From assembly GCA_021802125.1 (NCBI GenBank), contig JAKAAX010000005.1, positions 62,001 to 126,000 on the forward strand: a stretch of DNA of 64,000 nucleotides, in the 5' to 3' direction. The first letter of the stretch is position 1, and each line of letters starts with the position of its first letter. The translations under genes were made by a program, and so were the position numbers. Origin of the DNA: Thermoplasmata archaeon. Lineage in GTDB: Archaea; Thermoplasmatota; Thermoplasmata; Lutacidiplasmatales; UBA184. This document shows positions 1-8,803 of the stretch, piece by piece. The notes below the pieces were generated by a model, which had not been told where the DNA came from, did not search any database, and was given only the letters and a program-made list of their open reading frames with translations.

Positions 1-427
1 CCAAAAATGGGGTGCGGCTTGGGCTTTCTTCCCGATTCGGCTTGTGGCCGAATAGGGCCTGGGACTATCGGGGAGAACCAACAACTCGGGCAGGCCGCTT
101 GTGGAATCGTTGACCCTCTGTTTTCCAACGAGCTTCAGCCTCTCCTCCTTGATCTCAGTGGGTTGCTGAGGGGTCCTCGTCGGATCCGCTCAGGAGGGGA
201 CTGAGTAGGAGCAGGTAGTCGAATACTTCTCAAATGGAACGACTGGGAAAAACGGAGGGGCGGCTGTCAATTCTGTCACAGGCTCGGATTCCGGTTCAGT
301 TTCGGACTTGGGCTCAGAACCGGGTTCAGTAGGTCCTGCCATCCTGCCAGTCGTTTATCAACGATAGAGGATTTCGACAGATGGCGAAGGGGGAGGACCC
401 CTGGACCTAAACAGAGGTGAGACCGAA
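1..427. other. AT-richer leader region without a convincing gene
   Basis: I see no supported gene in this stretch. It is clearly lower in GC than the bulk of the window. A TATA-like tract lies at about 350-360, and a purine-rich ribosome site sits at about 412-420, just before the ATG at 428, so the right-hand end is probably the promoter and leader of the next gene. A 65-codon open frame at 7-204 has no recognisable features. Confidence 0.4.
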
Positions 428-931
428 ATGACGCCACCGAAAGCGCCGAAGGGAGAAGCGACCACGCCAACGGGGCTACCAGAGTTTCTGGTGGTCGGAC
501 AAGCGAAGGGGGGCCGGAGGAACGGCCACATCGGGCAAGAACACCTGAGCAAGCTCTTCGACTGGTGGAACTCCGCCCAGGCCTACCTCAAGGAAACGGG
601 CTTAGCCGATCTGGACGTCCCAGCACTCAAACTGGCGAGCGAGTTTGGTCTGGGCGCGCCCACGAATGGCCACAGCTTCCGTGGAAACCTCCAACGCCCT
701 TTCGACGAGCTGGAGGTCGAGGGCAAGACGATGTTCGTGTCTCTCCGAGGTTGTCCTAGACCGAAGTTCAAGGTCGAGAAGGACACGATGGTCTGGTTCA
801 GGACTGTCCCCATCCGCGAGCGAAGGAAAGTTCAGGCCGACACCCCCGTCGAGTGTCCCGACGAAGGCATGGGCGAGCAATCGCCCAGGCTGAACCAGAT
901 TCCCGCCACGAGTCTCGCCGCCTGGAGGTAG
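428..931 (+). CDS. Hypothetical protein, island-type composition
   Basis: This 167-residue soluble protein matches no family I recognise. The ATG at 428 is preceded by a good Shine-Dalgarno-like GAGGTGA about 7 nt upstream, which fixes the start. The N-terminus is rich in Pro, Lys and Gly. The middle (about residues 40-110) is a mixed helix/strand segment, and the tail is charged and probably disordered. There is no signal peptide or membrane segment. It lies in the lower-GC stretch left of tRNA-Val and may be cargo of an integrated element. The closest thing to a role is a small DNA- or RNA-associated protein, but nothing in the sequence demonstrates that. Confidence 0.55.
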   Translation: MTPPKAPKGEATTPTGLPEFLVVGQAKGGRRNGHIGQEHLSKLFDWWNSAQAYLKETGLADLDVPALKLASEFGLGAPTNGHSFRGNLQRPFDELEVEGKTMFVSLRGCPRPKFKVEKDTMVWFRTVPIRERRKVQADTPVECPDEGMGEQSPRLNQIPATSLAAWR

Positions 932-1152
932 TCATATTGGACTTTGTACGCGTCCATGACGCTGTAAAGCGGCGAGGGGGTCGTGGGAACAGCCCAGAGG
1001 TTCACCTGCTGCCGAGAGGCGATGGTGCCGCACCGTTCCTATCGCTTTCCTTCCAGGTGGTGGATCTGGCGGACCCTCCGTCAACTCCTTGAAAGAGTCT
1101 CTCCCTGCTGACATAGCCGCAGAAGCGGAGAGGACTTCCCGCTACAAACACG

Positions 1153-1160
1153 CTTATCAA
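1153..1160 (+). promoter_or_regulatory. TATA box of the surface protein at 1185
   Basis: The tract CTTATCAA is centred about 28 nt upstream of the ATG at 1185, the spacing of an archaeal leaderless promoter. It decides the start: the in-frame ATG at 1089 would lie upstream of this promoter. Confidence 0.5.
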
Positions 1161-1184
1161 CGACCTAATGAAGTGACCTTCCTC

Positions 1185-3008
1185 ATGCCGTCGTCACCCC
1201 TGGGCTGGGTGGTCCATGGTTCGTTCGTGGCCCTCACCCTGCTCACGGGTGTACTGAGCTTGACCGCCAGTTTCGTACCCATTGCATCTATCCCCCATGC
1301 AAACCCGCTCCCTGCACTCGCAATCGTGTCGGCGGAGGCGCTGGTCTCGAGTCCCAATCTGCAGCTGTCGGTCCACCCGGTAAGCCAACCATTCGGTGCC
1401 CATGCAGACCGGTCCGGAGCTACGCTGCCGTCGAGCTCCCTCGGCCACCTCACCGGCGAAGATCTTGGGGTCGGTATTGCTTCGGCGAGCGTTGTCAGTT
1501 CTCCCATCACCGGACCGGTGAACACTACCGTCACCGTGAGCGGTTCAGGTCTACTCCCGAGCCAATCGTACAGTGTCTATCTTGACCCGATAAGCGGAAG
1601 CCAATCGAATTTCCTCATGGGAGGCTGCGGGACGGATGCGAGCGGAGCCTTCGTAGGTGGATCATGCAACGTCTACGTGAACTGCTACGCTCCCACAGCG
1701 AACGGAGAGGTCTGCCCCGCGGGCACAGATTCCGTGGACCTATTCGGCTGCCTCACTTCCAGCTGCGCAGCCAAGGGGTACGTCGTGTCCTCAGCCGAGA
1801 CCTTCGATGTGACCAATGCGGCCGGTACGTCCTCCCCCACCTCCGGTCCCTACGGTACGACTCTTTCCGTGACGGCAACAGGTCTAGCCCCGCAAATCTG
1901 GTACCATCTTGGGCTCACCAACGTTTCGACCTTCGGATCCACCGGCGCCATCTACAACCTTGGGAACTTCCCATCGAATTGCACCACGACATCCTCGGGA
2001 GCTCTTACTGGCTCTTCTGGGATCGCGCCATGCGAGGGGACTGTGGGCCAGTTCTCTTCACCGCCTCGGGGCACCTACTGCGTGGACCTCTACATGAGTA
2101 CCTCCCATCTGGTCTACTGCATCGGGCTCTTCGCGATCGTGTCCTCGCCCGCGTACGCCATCACTTTCACGGAGAAGGGGCTGACTTTGGGCACGAGCTG
2201 GGCAGTGACCCTCAACAGCGTCCGAGCGACCTCGTCCTCACCCTCGGTGGACTTCAATGAGCCGAACGGGACGTATTCGTTCTCAGTCGGCGCTGTCACT
2301 GGCTATTCAGCCAGTCCATTGACGGGATCGGTCAACGTGAACGGAGCCGCAGTGAAGGAAATTATCGACTTCTCCCACGGACCGTACGCGGTGTTCATCA
2401 CGGAGACCGGACTGCGGAATGGAACTCATTGGTCCGCCTCGCTCGCCAACACGAATCAGACCGCGACTGCCCCCAACGCGACAGTCTTCGCCGCGGTAAA
2501 TGGCACCTACGCATTTTACATCGACGTGGTAGGAGGCTACACGGCATCTCCGGCGAGCGGAACGGTAGCCGTGAAAGGGACTTCAACCACCAAAGAGATT
2601 CATTTCAGCCCTGTCAGCGGCACCGTCTACAACGTAACTTTCCGGGAGATGGGCCTTGTTCCTGGGGGCTCGTGGTTGGTCTCCTTGAACGGTTCGACGG
2701 AATCTACGATAGCCAACACAATCTACTTCCAGACGGTCGGAGGTAACTACTCGTACTCGGTGGGAACGGTCCCGGGATTCACGGCTTCCCCCACCTCTGG
2801 ATCCGTATCGGTCCGTACATCCTCCCTACTCGTAAACATTAGCTTCTTCTTGACGGGCAGTCCCAACAATCAAACGTCTCCCTGGTGGCTCTTCGGCCTC
2901 CCTGGATACTCCGGGTACTTCGTTTGGGGCGGAGTGGCGATTGTTGTGTCTGGTGGTTCAGTCGTGGCCATCCACCACCTGCATCTGAAACGCCGCAAGG
3001 GGGCGTAA
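1185..3008 (+). CDS. Secreted, C-terminally anchored surface protein with three TFxExGL repeats
   Basis: This 607-residue protein is predicted to be exported. Residues 1-35 form a signal-like hydrophobic segment (GWVVHGSFVALTLLTGVL). A middle region of beta-rich, Thr/Ser/Gly-rich sequence with paired cysteines follows. Three repeats of about 85 residues then begin ITFTEKGL, VFITETGL and VTFREMGL and share the pattern Gly-Thr-x-Trp-x-x-x-Leu-Asn. A single membrane helix at about 575-597 is followed by a basic KRRKGA end. Many Asn-x-Ser/Thr sequons suggest N-glycosylation. Repeats of this type are common in large Thermoplasmatota surface proteins (family knowledge), and their function is unknown. 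Unlike other surface proteins in this window it lacks a proline-rich tail, and its GC is lower than the core genes. Confidence 0.8.
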   Translation: MPSSPLGWVVHGSFVALTLLTGVLSLTASFVPIASIPHANPLPALAIVSAEALVSSPNLQLSVHPVSQPFGAHADRSGATLPSSSLGHLTGEDLGVGIASASVVSSPITGPVNTTVTVSGSGLLPSQSYSVYLDPISGSQSNFLMGGCGTDASGAFVGGSCNVYVNCYAPTANGEVCPAGTDSVDLFGCLTSSCAAKGYVVSSAETFDVTNAAGTSSPTSGPYGTTLSVTATGLAPQIWYHLGLTNVSTFGSTGAIYNLGNFPSNCTTTSSGALTGSSGIAPCEGTVGQFSSPPRGTYCVDLYMSTSHLVYCIGLFAIVSSPAYAITFTEKGLTLGTSWAVTLNSVRATSSSPSVDFNEPNGTYSFSVGAVTGYSASPLTGSVNVNGAAVKEIIDFSHGPYAVFITETGLRNGTHWSASLANTNQTATAPNATVFAAVNGTYAFYIDVVGGYTASPASGTVAVKGTSTTKEIHFSPVSGTVYNVTFREMGLVPGGSWLVSLNGSTESTIANTIYFQTVGGNYSYSVGTVPGFTASPTSGSVSVRTSSLLVNISFFLTGSPNNQTSPWWLFGLPGYSGYFVWGGVAIVVSGGSVVAIHHLHLKRRKGA

Positions 3009-3082
3009 TAGGCCAGGGTCCGCACCCGGCGGCCATTCCCTCAATTGACCTGTCGCGGAGCACCACTAGCTCCGCTTTGAAC

Positions 3083-3514
3083 CTATGGCGGCGCCCGAAC
3101 AGGGGACTCGTGAACCATAACCACGAAGTCCCGGGCGAGCGGTGCAGGAGGAGCGCGGGCGGGATTCTCCCGAGGAGGCCACTTGGAGGCAAAGTGAATC
3201 AGTGTCAACAGGACTGGAAGAACATCCTGCCCTTTGGGGGCGAGTTTCCATCGTACGTACCCACGGCCCTGTTCACCGCGGGCGATGAACCCGTCTCGCT
3301 CCAGCTCCTTGAGTCTCATTGCGAGGATCCGTTTCCCCATTCCGGGGGATTTTCGAAGCAGGTCGTTGAACCGCTGAGCCTGTCCAGTCGCGATGTGGAA
3401 AAGGACTAGGCACGCCCACCGCTTGCCCAGTACCCCGAGGCTGGACCTCAGCGGATACGCGAGGAAGTTGAGCCTGACGTGGACGCGGCTTCCGCGCCGA
3501 CGGGTCTTGGTCAC
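3083..3514 (-). CDS. HxlR-family winged-helix transcriptional regulator
   Basis: This 143-residue DNA-binding protein has the HxlR signature: LGKRWACLVLFHIATG (about residues 29-44) is the first helix region, then RFNDLLRK and MGKRILAMRLKELERDGFI (about residues 48-77) form the recognition helix and wing entry. HxlR proteins are small one-domain regulators that often respond to redox or reactive carbonyl signals. No cysteine stands in the usual sensor position near the N-terminus; the only Cys visible is in the RWACLV segment. It is transcribed divergently from the START-like gene at 3591 across 76 bp, so it may control itself and that neighbour. The C-terminal 20 residues are proline-rich and probably disordered. 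Confidence 0.85.
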   Translation of the reverse strand: MTKTRRRGSRVHVRLNFLAYPLRSSLGVLGKRWACLVLFHIATGQAQRFNDLLRKSPGMGKRILAMRLKELERDGFIARGEQGRGYVRWKLAPKGQDVLPVLLTLIHFASKWPPRENPARAPPAPLARDFVVMVHESPVRAPP

Positions 3515-3590
3515 GGTCGTCCTACTTTCTTTCCCCTACCCACTAAAATAGCGCTCGGTAGATAGAGAAAGCACAGGCTGGTGTGTCGAC

Positions 3591-4040
3591 GTGGTCTATC
3601 TCAAAGACGAGGGCAGCGAGTTCGAAGCGCCAATCGATTTCGTGTGGAAGTACATCTTTGGAGGCGATGCCCACGATGGCGCGCACAAGACCACCCGGAG
3701 CCCGAAATTCAAGAAGGTCTCGGACATAACTATCGAGTATGCCTCCGAGAGGTACCTTCGCGGAAAGTGGGCCCCCGACAGGATGCGGATTACGATGGTC
3801 CCACCGATCTCGGTCACGACCGAGTGGCTCGATGGAGTCCTCGCGGGTTCCAAGTTCGTGTACGTTTACAAGCCGAACGGAGAGAAGACCCACATCGACG
3901 TCTATGGCGAGTTCACGTCGAAGACTCTCGAGCCGGCAGAGGTGGAGGCCGCTGCGCGAGAGTTCCTTGAGTCCGAGTTCCGGGATGATGCTCCGGCGGT
4001 TAAGGCGGAGTACACCAAGTCTAAGGCGGTGCGTACCTGA
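3591..4040 (+). CDS. START/SRPBCC-like small protein
   Basis: This 149-residue soluble protein starts at GTG, with a weak TATA-like tract about 28 nt upstream, so it is probably leaderless. The N-terminus (EFEAPIDFVWKYIFGG, residues 10-25) resembles the first strand and helix of the SRPBCC/START fold, where a hydrophobic cavity binds small ligands. The pattern of strands through residues 45-110 and a long C-terminal helix (EPAEVEAAAREFLESEF) agrees with that fold. The assignment rests on pattern only, because identity in this fold is low. It is the last gene before tRNA-Val and diverges from the HxlR regulator, so a ligand-binding or toxin-responsive role paired with that regulator is possible but unproven. 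Confidence 0.6.
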   Translation: MVYLKDEGSEFEAPIDFVWKYIFGGDAHDGAHKTTRSPKFKKVSDITIEYASERYLRGKWAPDRMRITMVPPISVTTEWLDGVLAGSKFVYVYKPNGEKTHIDVYGEFTSKTLEPAEVEAAAREFLESEFRDDAPAVKAEYTKSKAVRT

Positions 4041-4201
4041 GCTTAGGACGGACCCTCAGCTTCAACCAGAGGGTTTGCCGGGAAGAGACCCGAACCCCTG
4101 GCTTTACCCTGCCCCCAACCCCGTTAGTCCTCCCGGTTAGTTCCGGAGGTAGTCCGCGAAACGGAGAACCTAGAACCGGACGGGGGGCGGGCGGCGCGGA
4201 G

Positions 4202-4274
4202 TGGGCTCGCCCGGATTCGAACCGGGGATCTGCTGTGTGTGAGACAGCCGTCATAACCGCTGGACTACGAGCCC
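4202..4274 (-). tRNA. tRNA-Val(CAC)
   Basis: Read on the minus strand, a 7-bp acceptor stem (GGGCTCG/CGAGCCC), a short D arm, a 5-bp anticodon stem GCTGT/ACAGC with loop CTCACAC, and a T arm CCCGG-TTCGAAT-CCGGG fold into a complete cloverleaf. The anticodon CAC reads the valine codon GUG. The discriminator base is A and CCA is not encoded. A TATA-like AATCTTTA tract lies about 35 nt upstream. No intron is present. The 3' end faces the lower-GC region 1-4040. Confidence 0.93.
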
Positions 4275-4443
4275 TTGGTCGGCGTTCGCCGAGCACGGGG
4301 ATGGGGTAAAGATTTCGGCGTTGCCGAACCTCTCCAGCCCGGGGGTGCCCAGGCTCTACGGGGCGGGTGGAGACCCTCGCAGGCGACTTCAGGTCCTCTC
4401 CTGGACATCACCGGGGGGGCCGCTCCGCGCGAAGCGTGGCCCT

Positions 4444-5784
4444 TCACGAGGGCTTCCACTCTTCCACGGTGCTGGAGGGGGTCAGGGCCCCCGGAGGGAC
4501 CTCTAGAGTATCGTCGCGGCGGGGACCGTAGCTCACGAGGGTCACCGGCGCCCCGACCTCGTCGGCCAGGAAGGCCAGGTAGCGTTTGAGCTCGCGCGGC
4601 AGGGCCCTCCAGCCCTCCTCGGCGAGTCGGCGGCGGAGGCGCGGAGTGAACTCTCCCCAGCCGGGGAAGGTCCTCCAGACCGGGCGGACCTCGGCCAGGT
4701 CCTCGGCGAGGACCGGGGGATAGTCCTCCGACTTCTCCCCGTTCGGGAGCTCGTAGCTCACGCAAACGGGCACCTCGGGCTCCCCTCCCAGGATGTCGAC
4801 CTTGGTGATCGCGAGGGAGGTGAAGCCGTTGAGGCGGGCCGCGTAGCGCAGGAGCACCAGGTCCATCCACCCGACGCGGCGCGGACGGCCGGTCGTCGCC
4901 CCCCTCTCGCCCCCTCGCTCGCGAAGCTCGTCCCCGTGGGGACCGAGGAGCTCCGTCGGGTAGGGCCCGCCGCCGACCCGCGTCGAGTAGGCCTTGGCGA
5001 TCCCGATGACCTCGTCGAGCTCCTGGGGAGGGAGTCCGCTCCCGACCAGCGCACCGGCGGCCGTCGGGTGCGAGGAGGTCACGAACGGGTACGTCCCGAA
5101 GTCGATGTCCAGGAGCGCGCTCTGGGCCCCTTCGAGGAGGATCCGCTTCCCCTCCCGCGCGGCGTTCCACAGCAAGGGCTCGGTCGCGGCCACGAACGGC
5201 TGGAGCGCCTCGCCCTGCGCCTGGAGCTCGGCGAGGGTGGTCTCCAGCGGTGGAAGGTCGGACACCTGATCGCGCAGGTGCTTCTTCGCAGCGTAGAGCA
5301 GCTCGAGCTTCTCCCGCAGGATCTGCGGGTGCGAGAGGTCCACCACGCGGAGCCCCCATCGTCCCACCCGGTCCATGTAGGCCGGGCCGATCCCCTTGCG
5401 CGTCGTCCCCGTCGCGCGGGCTCCCCGGACCCCTTCCTCCCAGGCGTCCTGCGCCCGGTGCAGCGGAAGGATCACGTGGGCCCTCTGGCTGACCAGGAGC
5501 TGGCCCCGGAACTCTCCGGCCGCCTTCAGCGTGCGGACCTCTTCGAGCAGTTCGGCGGGGGAGATGACCATCCCTGGCCCGCTGATGGAGAGGCAACCGG
5601 ACCGGAGGATCCCGCAGGAGATCTGGTGGAGGACCACCGTCTTCTCCCCCGGCTGGACGGAGTGGCCCGCGTTCGGTCCCCCCTGGTATCGCACGGAGAT
5701 GTCCGCGCGCCCGCAGAGGTAGTCGAGGACCTTCCCCTTGCCTTCGTCCCCGAACTGGGCGCCGATGACGGCCGTGACGGGCGT
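4444..5784 (-). CDS. purA: Adenylosuccinate synthetase, apparent ACG start
   Basis: PurA joins IMP and aspartate with GTP to make adenylosuccinate, the first committed step to AMP. Signature elements are all present: GAQFGDEGKGK at residues 8-18 (P-loop and catalytic Asp), GGPNAGH at about 36, TTRKGIGPAY at about 130, and GAQSALLDIDFGTYPFVTSS at about 220. At 446 residues it is near normal length. There is no ATG, GTG or TTG between the upstream in-frame stop and the P-loop. A strong ribosome site GGAGGGAG (5797-5790) lies 5 nt before an ACG codon (5784-5782) that would give the N-terminus PVTAVIGAQF. Either ACG is used as a start or this base differs from the true ATG. The gene follows a surface-protein gene on the same strand. 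Confidence 0.93.
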   Translation of the reverse strand, partial: TPVTAVIGAQFGDEGKGKVLDYLCGRADISVRYQGGPNAGHSVQPGEKTVVLHQISCGILRSGCLSISGPGMVISPAELLEEVRTLKAAGEFRGQLLVSQRAHVILPLHRAQDAWEEGVRGARATGTTRKGIGPAYMDRVGRWGLRVVDLSHPQILREKLELLYAAKKHLRDQVSDLPPLETTLAELQAQGEALQPFVAATEPLLWNAAREGKRILLEGAQSALLDIDFGTYPFVTSSHPTAAGALVGSGLPPQELDEVIGIAKAYSTRVGGGPYPTELLGPHGDELRERGGERGATTGRPRRVGWMDLVLLRYAARLNGFTSLAITKVDILGGEPEVPVCVSYELPNGEKSEDYPPVLAEDLAEVRPVWRTFPGWGEFTPRLRRRLAEEGWRALPRELKRYLAFLADEVGAPVTLVSYGPRRDDTLEVPPGALTPSSTVEEWKPS

Positions 5785-5818
5785 GGGAACTCCCTCCTAC
5801 GCCGGGCGGAGGGGTCCC

Positions 5819-5828
5819 CGTAGATATG
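5819..5828 (-). promoter_or_regulatory. TATA box of purA
   Basis: On the minus strand GCATATCTAC lies about 26 nt upstream of the GGAGGGAG ribosome site, which would place the RNA start just before that site. This supports a short leadered transcript and a coding start at the ACG at 5784. Confidence 0.4.
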
Positions 5829-5893
5829 CCTGCGGGGTTCGTCAGCTAGGTGCGTCCCGGCCCCCGGGCGACCTCCGGACCCCTGGGGTGCGG

Positions 5894-8587
5894 TCAGGGG
5901 GTAGGGGGGCCCGGCTGCACCGGGGGCGGCAGCGGCGGAGGGGCCTGCTGCTCGTGGTGTTGCGGGATGATCGAGGGACCGAGGTCCGGGAAGATGGTGG
6001 GTGCGATATCGTCCGAGGAGGGAGCGCCGGGGGCGACGGGCGCCGAGCTGACGTCCGCGACAGGCGCCGTCTCGGGTTCCGCCACGGGAGGCACCTCGCC
6101 GCCCGCCCCCTGGGCGACCCGGAAGTGCTCTCTCGGTCGGTCCCACCGGCCGCGCCACCACAGGAAGAGCGCGACGGCGATGACCGCCACCACCGCGATC
6201 AGCACGGCGAGGTCGCCGTAGGTCATGCCGCCCCCGGGAGTGAGCTCCTGCCCCACCCAGGACGGGTTCGCATGGACCATCAGCCCCGTGACGGTGGAGA
6301 TGGCGAGCAGCCCGCCGGGGGCGGAAGGGTCCGCCACCAGGGCCTCGACGTAGATCAGGAGCAGCCCGCTTCCTGCTCCGGAGGGGACCGTCACCGTGAT
6401 GGACCCTGAGGTCGAGGCCTGCTGCGTCCTCGTCGCCGGCTCGATGCCCATCTGGACGAACAGGACGACGGTCCGCGGCAGCGTCGAGCTGCCGAGGGCG
6501 GAGATCGAGTAGGCAAGGGACAGGCTCTCCCCAGGCTGGTAGCTCCCGTCGGAGTACTGCGAGGGCGTCGTGACCGCGGCCGAGAGCGAGTAGCCGGTGA
6601 CCTCGTCGAGCTCGACGTCCTCGCCGCTCACGAACCCGCCGCTCGTCTCGGCGGACACGCTCACCTCGTAGCAGATGGAGGCCCCCTGCTGGGGGATCTG
6701 GAAGGAGAAGGTGTTCTGCGAGACCGCGCCGCCAAAGAGCACCTGCATGGTGTTCCCGCTGCAGGGGTTGAACCCCGTGACCGAGGCGAACCCCACCACG
6801 TTCGCGTAGAAGATGGGGTGACCGGTCGTGAACAGGCTACCTTCGCCCGTCAGGCTGACCGTGATCGCGTCGCCGGGCAAGTAGCTCACCTCCGAGGGGT
6901 TCACCAGGAGCTGCGGCGGGGAGACCAGCGCACAGGCCATGGAGAAGATCCCCAGGCTCGTGGGGGAGGACCCGTTGTGGGCATAGAGGACCACCTCCAC
7001 CACCCCCTGCATCGATGGGGCGAGCGCGTACGGTGGAAGGTTCCCGGAGGAACCGGTCACGTTCTGCTGCTCCTCCAGCGCTCCGGTCGGGAACGGGGGG
7101 CAGATGGGCGAGCCGGCGAGGAAGAGGACCTGGTAGGCGTAGACGGTCCAGTACGCGGGGATCGTCCCGCCGCCACCGGGAAGCACGAGCCGGAACGTCC
7201 CTCCCAGGGTGTCTCCGCCGAAGTACTGAGTGCTGTTCAGCGAGATCACGACGGCCACCTGGCTCGAGTTCCCGAGCAGGGAGATCGTGAGGGAGCTGTG
7301 GTTGGTGAGCGAGGGGTCCTGGGGGTCCGCGACGGTCACGTTCACGGTGACGGAGGAGACCTTCAGCAGGCTCGTGTCGAGGACCTCACGGGCCGTCCCC
7401 GAGGCGTCCGCCGTGAGCTGGGTCGGGAACGCTCCGGGGGCGGGCAGCGGGATCCCGGAGGAGAACAGCTGGATGGAGACGGCCGCCCCGGGGATGGTCC
7501 CCAAGAGACCTCCGCCCGGGCTCCCCATGACCGCGGTCTCCCTCACGACGATCTCGCTCCCCAGGGGGAAGGCGAGCGGGTTGGGGCACGGGTTCGGGCC
7601 CCCGTCGGTCGTCGTCGCCGCGCACAGTTCGGGAGCGATGACCTCCGCCACGGTGTAGGTGAGCTGGGAGGTCTCGACGTTCGTGCGGCCTCCGGAGGAG
7701 AGGTTCGCCCACAGGTTCACCGCGACCCATCCGCCGGGGAGGGCGTTCGCCGGGATGAGGAAGGAGATCTGCCCCTGGGCCGTGCCGACGGGCGGCGTGA
7801 GCGGCGGGAGGGGCGCGTAGACCCCCGGCACGGTGCTGTTCACGTAGAGACCGTTCGCCCCGAAGGCGAGCGTGCCTGAGACCGGTCCCTGGGAGACGAA
7901 GGAGAGCACCTGGTAGAAGAGCGTGGCCCGGTCCTTCGGCAGATGGTCCACCTGGTCGGGGGTGAGCTGGACGAAATAGGTGTCCACGTGGAAGTTCATC
8001 TGCTGCATCGACCACGAGGACGTGCTCGCGGTGACGTTGAACGTCCAGGTCCCGCCGAGCACGAGGGTCCGGGGGACGGTGAAGAAGACGCGCGGGGCGA
8101 GGGTGGAGTCGAAGGAGGTCCCTCCCGGGCAGCCGGTGCCCGCGGCCAGCACCAGCGGCACCGTGAGCGAGAGGACCGGGTTCGTGAGGTGGTCCGCGGT
8201 GGCGTTCGGGTCGTTGATCGTGATGTTGGCCGAGTGGTCCAGGGCGAAGTCGCAGAGCTGGAAGAACACCTCGTTCTGGTTCCCGACCGATCCGGTGTTG
8301 AAGTCGGTGGTCGGACTGAAGCTGCCGACCGTCGTGGACATGCCGAGCTGAGGGAGGATGCAGATGGAGAACCCGCAGGGGCTCGCGCTGGGCGCGTTCC
8401 TCCCGTCGGCGATCTCGGACGTCGCGACCCGCAGCGCGACGGAGGGCGCGAGCGAGCGGGGCGAAGGTGCGAAGTGGACCGCGGGCCCGAACAGGGAAGC
8501 CCCGGACAGGCCCCCCGCCAACGGCAGCGCCAGCAGGGCGAGCCCGAGGGCGAAGAGCGCGGAGCGCGAGGGCCTCTCCAAGTTCAT
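5894..8587 (-). CDS. Large secreted surface protein with one TM and proline-rich cytoplasmic tail
   Basis: This 897-residue protein has a clean N-terminal signal segment (SALFALGLALLALPLAGGL). A long beta-rich ectodomain with many Asn-x-Ser/Thr sequons and scattered cysteine pairs follows. A single C-terminal helix at about residues 790-808 (GDLAVLIAVVAVIAVALFLW) is followed by a basic stop and a cytoplasmic tail of about 85 residues rich in Pro, Ala, Val and Glu that ends in polyproline. No catalytic domain is recognisable. The start at 8587 is chosen from the signal peptide and from a TATA box about 28 nt upstream; the longer open frame to 8755 would lie upstream of that promoter. It resembles the proteins at 36445 and 44144 in architecture only. 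A role in the cell envelope or in binding environmental polymers is inferred. Confidence 0.8.
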   Translation of the reverse strand: MNLERPSRSALFALGLALLALPLAGGLSGASLFGPAVHFAPSPRSLAPSVALRVATSEIADGRNAPSASPCGFSICILPQLGMSTTVGSFSPTTDFNTGSVGNQNEVFFQLCDFALDHSANITINDPNATADHLTNPVLSLTVPLVLAAGTGCPGGTSFDSTLAPRVFFTVPRTLVLGGTWTFNVTASTSSWSMQQMNFHVDTYFVQLTPDQVDHLPKDRATLFYQVLSFVSQGPVSGTLAFGANGLYVNSTVPGVYAPLPPLTPPVGTAQGQISFLIPANALPGGWVAVNLWANLSSGGRTNVETSQLTYTVAEVIAPELCAATTTDGGPNPCPNPLAFPLGSEIVVRETAVMGSPGGGLLGTIPGAAVSIQLFSSGIPLPAPGAFPTQLTADASGTAREVLDTSLLKVSSVTVNVTVADPQDPSLTNHSSLTISLLGNSSQVAVVISLNSTQYFGGDTLGGTFRLVLPGGGGTIPAYWTVYAYQVLFLAGSPICPPFPTGALEEQQNVTGSSGNLPPYALAPSMQGVVEVVLYAHNGSSPTSLGIFSMACALVSPPQLLVNPSEVSYLPGDAITVSLTGEGSLFTTGHPIFYANVVGFASVTGFNPCSGNTMQVLFGGAVSQNTFSFQIPQQGASICYEVSVSAETSGGFVSGEDVELDEVTGYSLSAAVTTPSQYSDGSYQPGESLSLAYSISALGSSTLPRTVVLFVQMGIEPATRTQQASTSGSITVTVPSGAGSGLLLIYVEALVADPSAPGGLLAISTVTGLMVHANPSWVGQELTPGGGMTYGDLAVLIAVVAVIAVALFLWWRGRWDRPREHFRVAQGAGGEVPPVAEPETAPVADVSSAPVAPGAPSSDDIAPTIFPDLGPSIIPQHHEQQAPPPLPPPVQPGPPTP

Positions 8588-8610
8588 GACCAAAAAGGGA
8601 CCGTGGCCCT

Positions 8611-8620
8611 TTGAAATACT
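8611..8620 (-). promoter_or_regulatory. TATA box of the surface protein at 8587
   Basis: On the minus strand AGTATTTCAA is centred about 28 nt before the ATG at 8587, a leaderless-promoter spacing. Confidence 0.5.
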
Positions 8621-8803
8621 TGCCGAGAGGCCAGCCCCCGGCGGGTCGAGGCGGTCCGGAGCGACCGGAAGCTCCCGCGGAGGAGCTTCGAGGTCTTCCG
8701 AAAGCCCGTGCCGTGACGTGCCTGGGAACCGTTTCCCCCGTGGAGTGCCGACCACGTTATCTCCTCCTTCGCGCTATCGACCTCGTTCCGGGGTTCGACC
8801 ACG

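Noticed and set aside
7..204. 65-codon open frame at the left edge
   Set aside because: No ribosome site, no family pattern and no codon bias; too short to defend.
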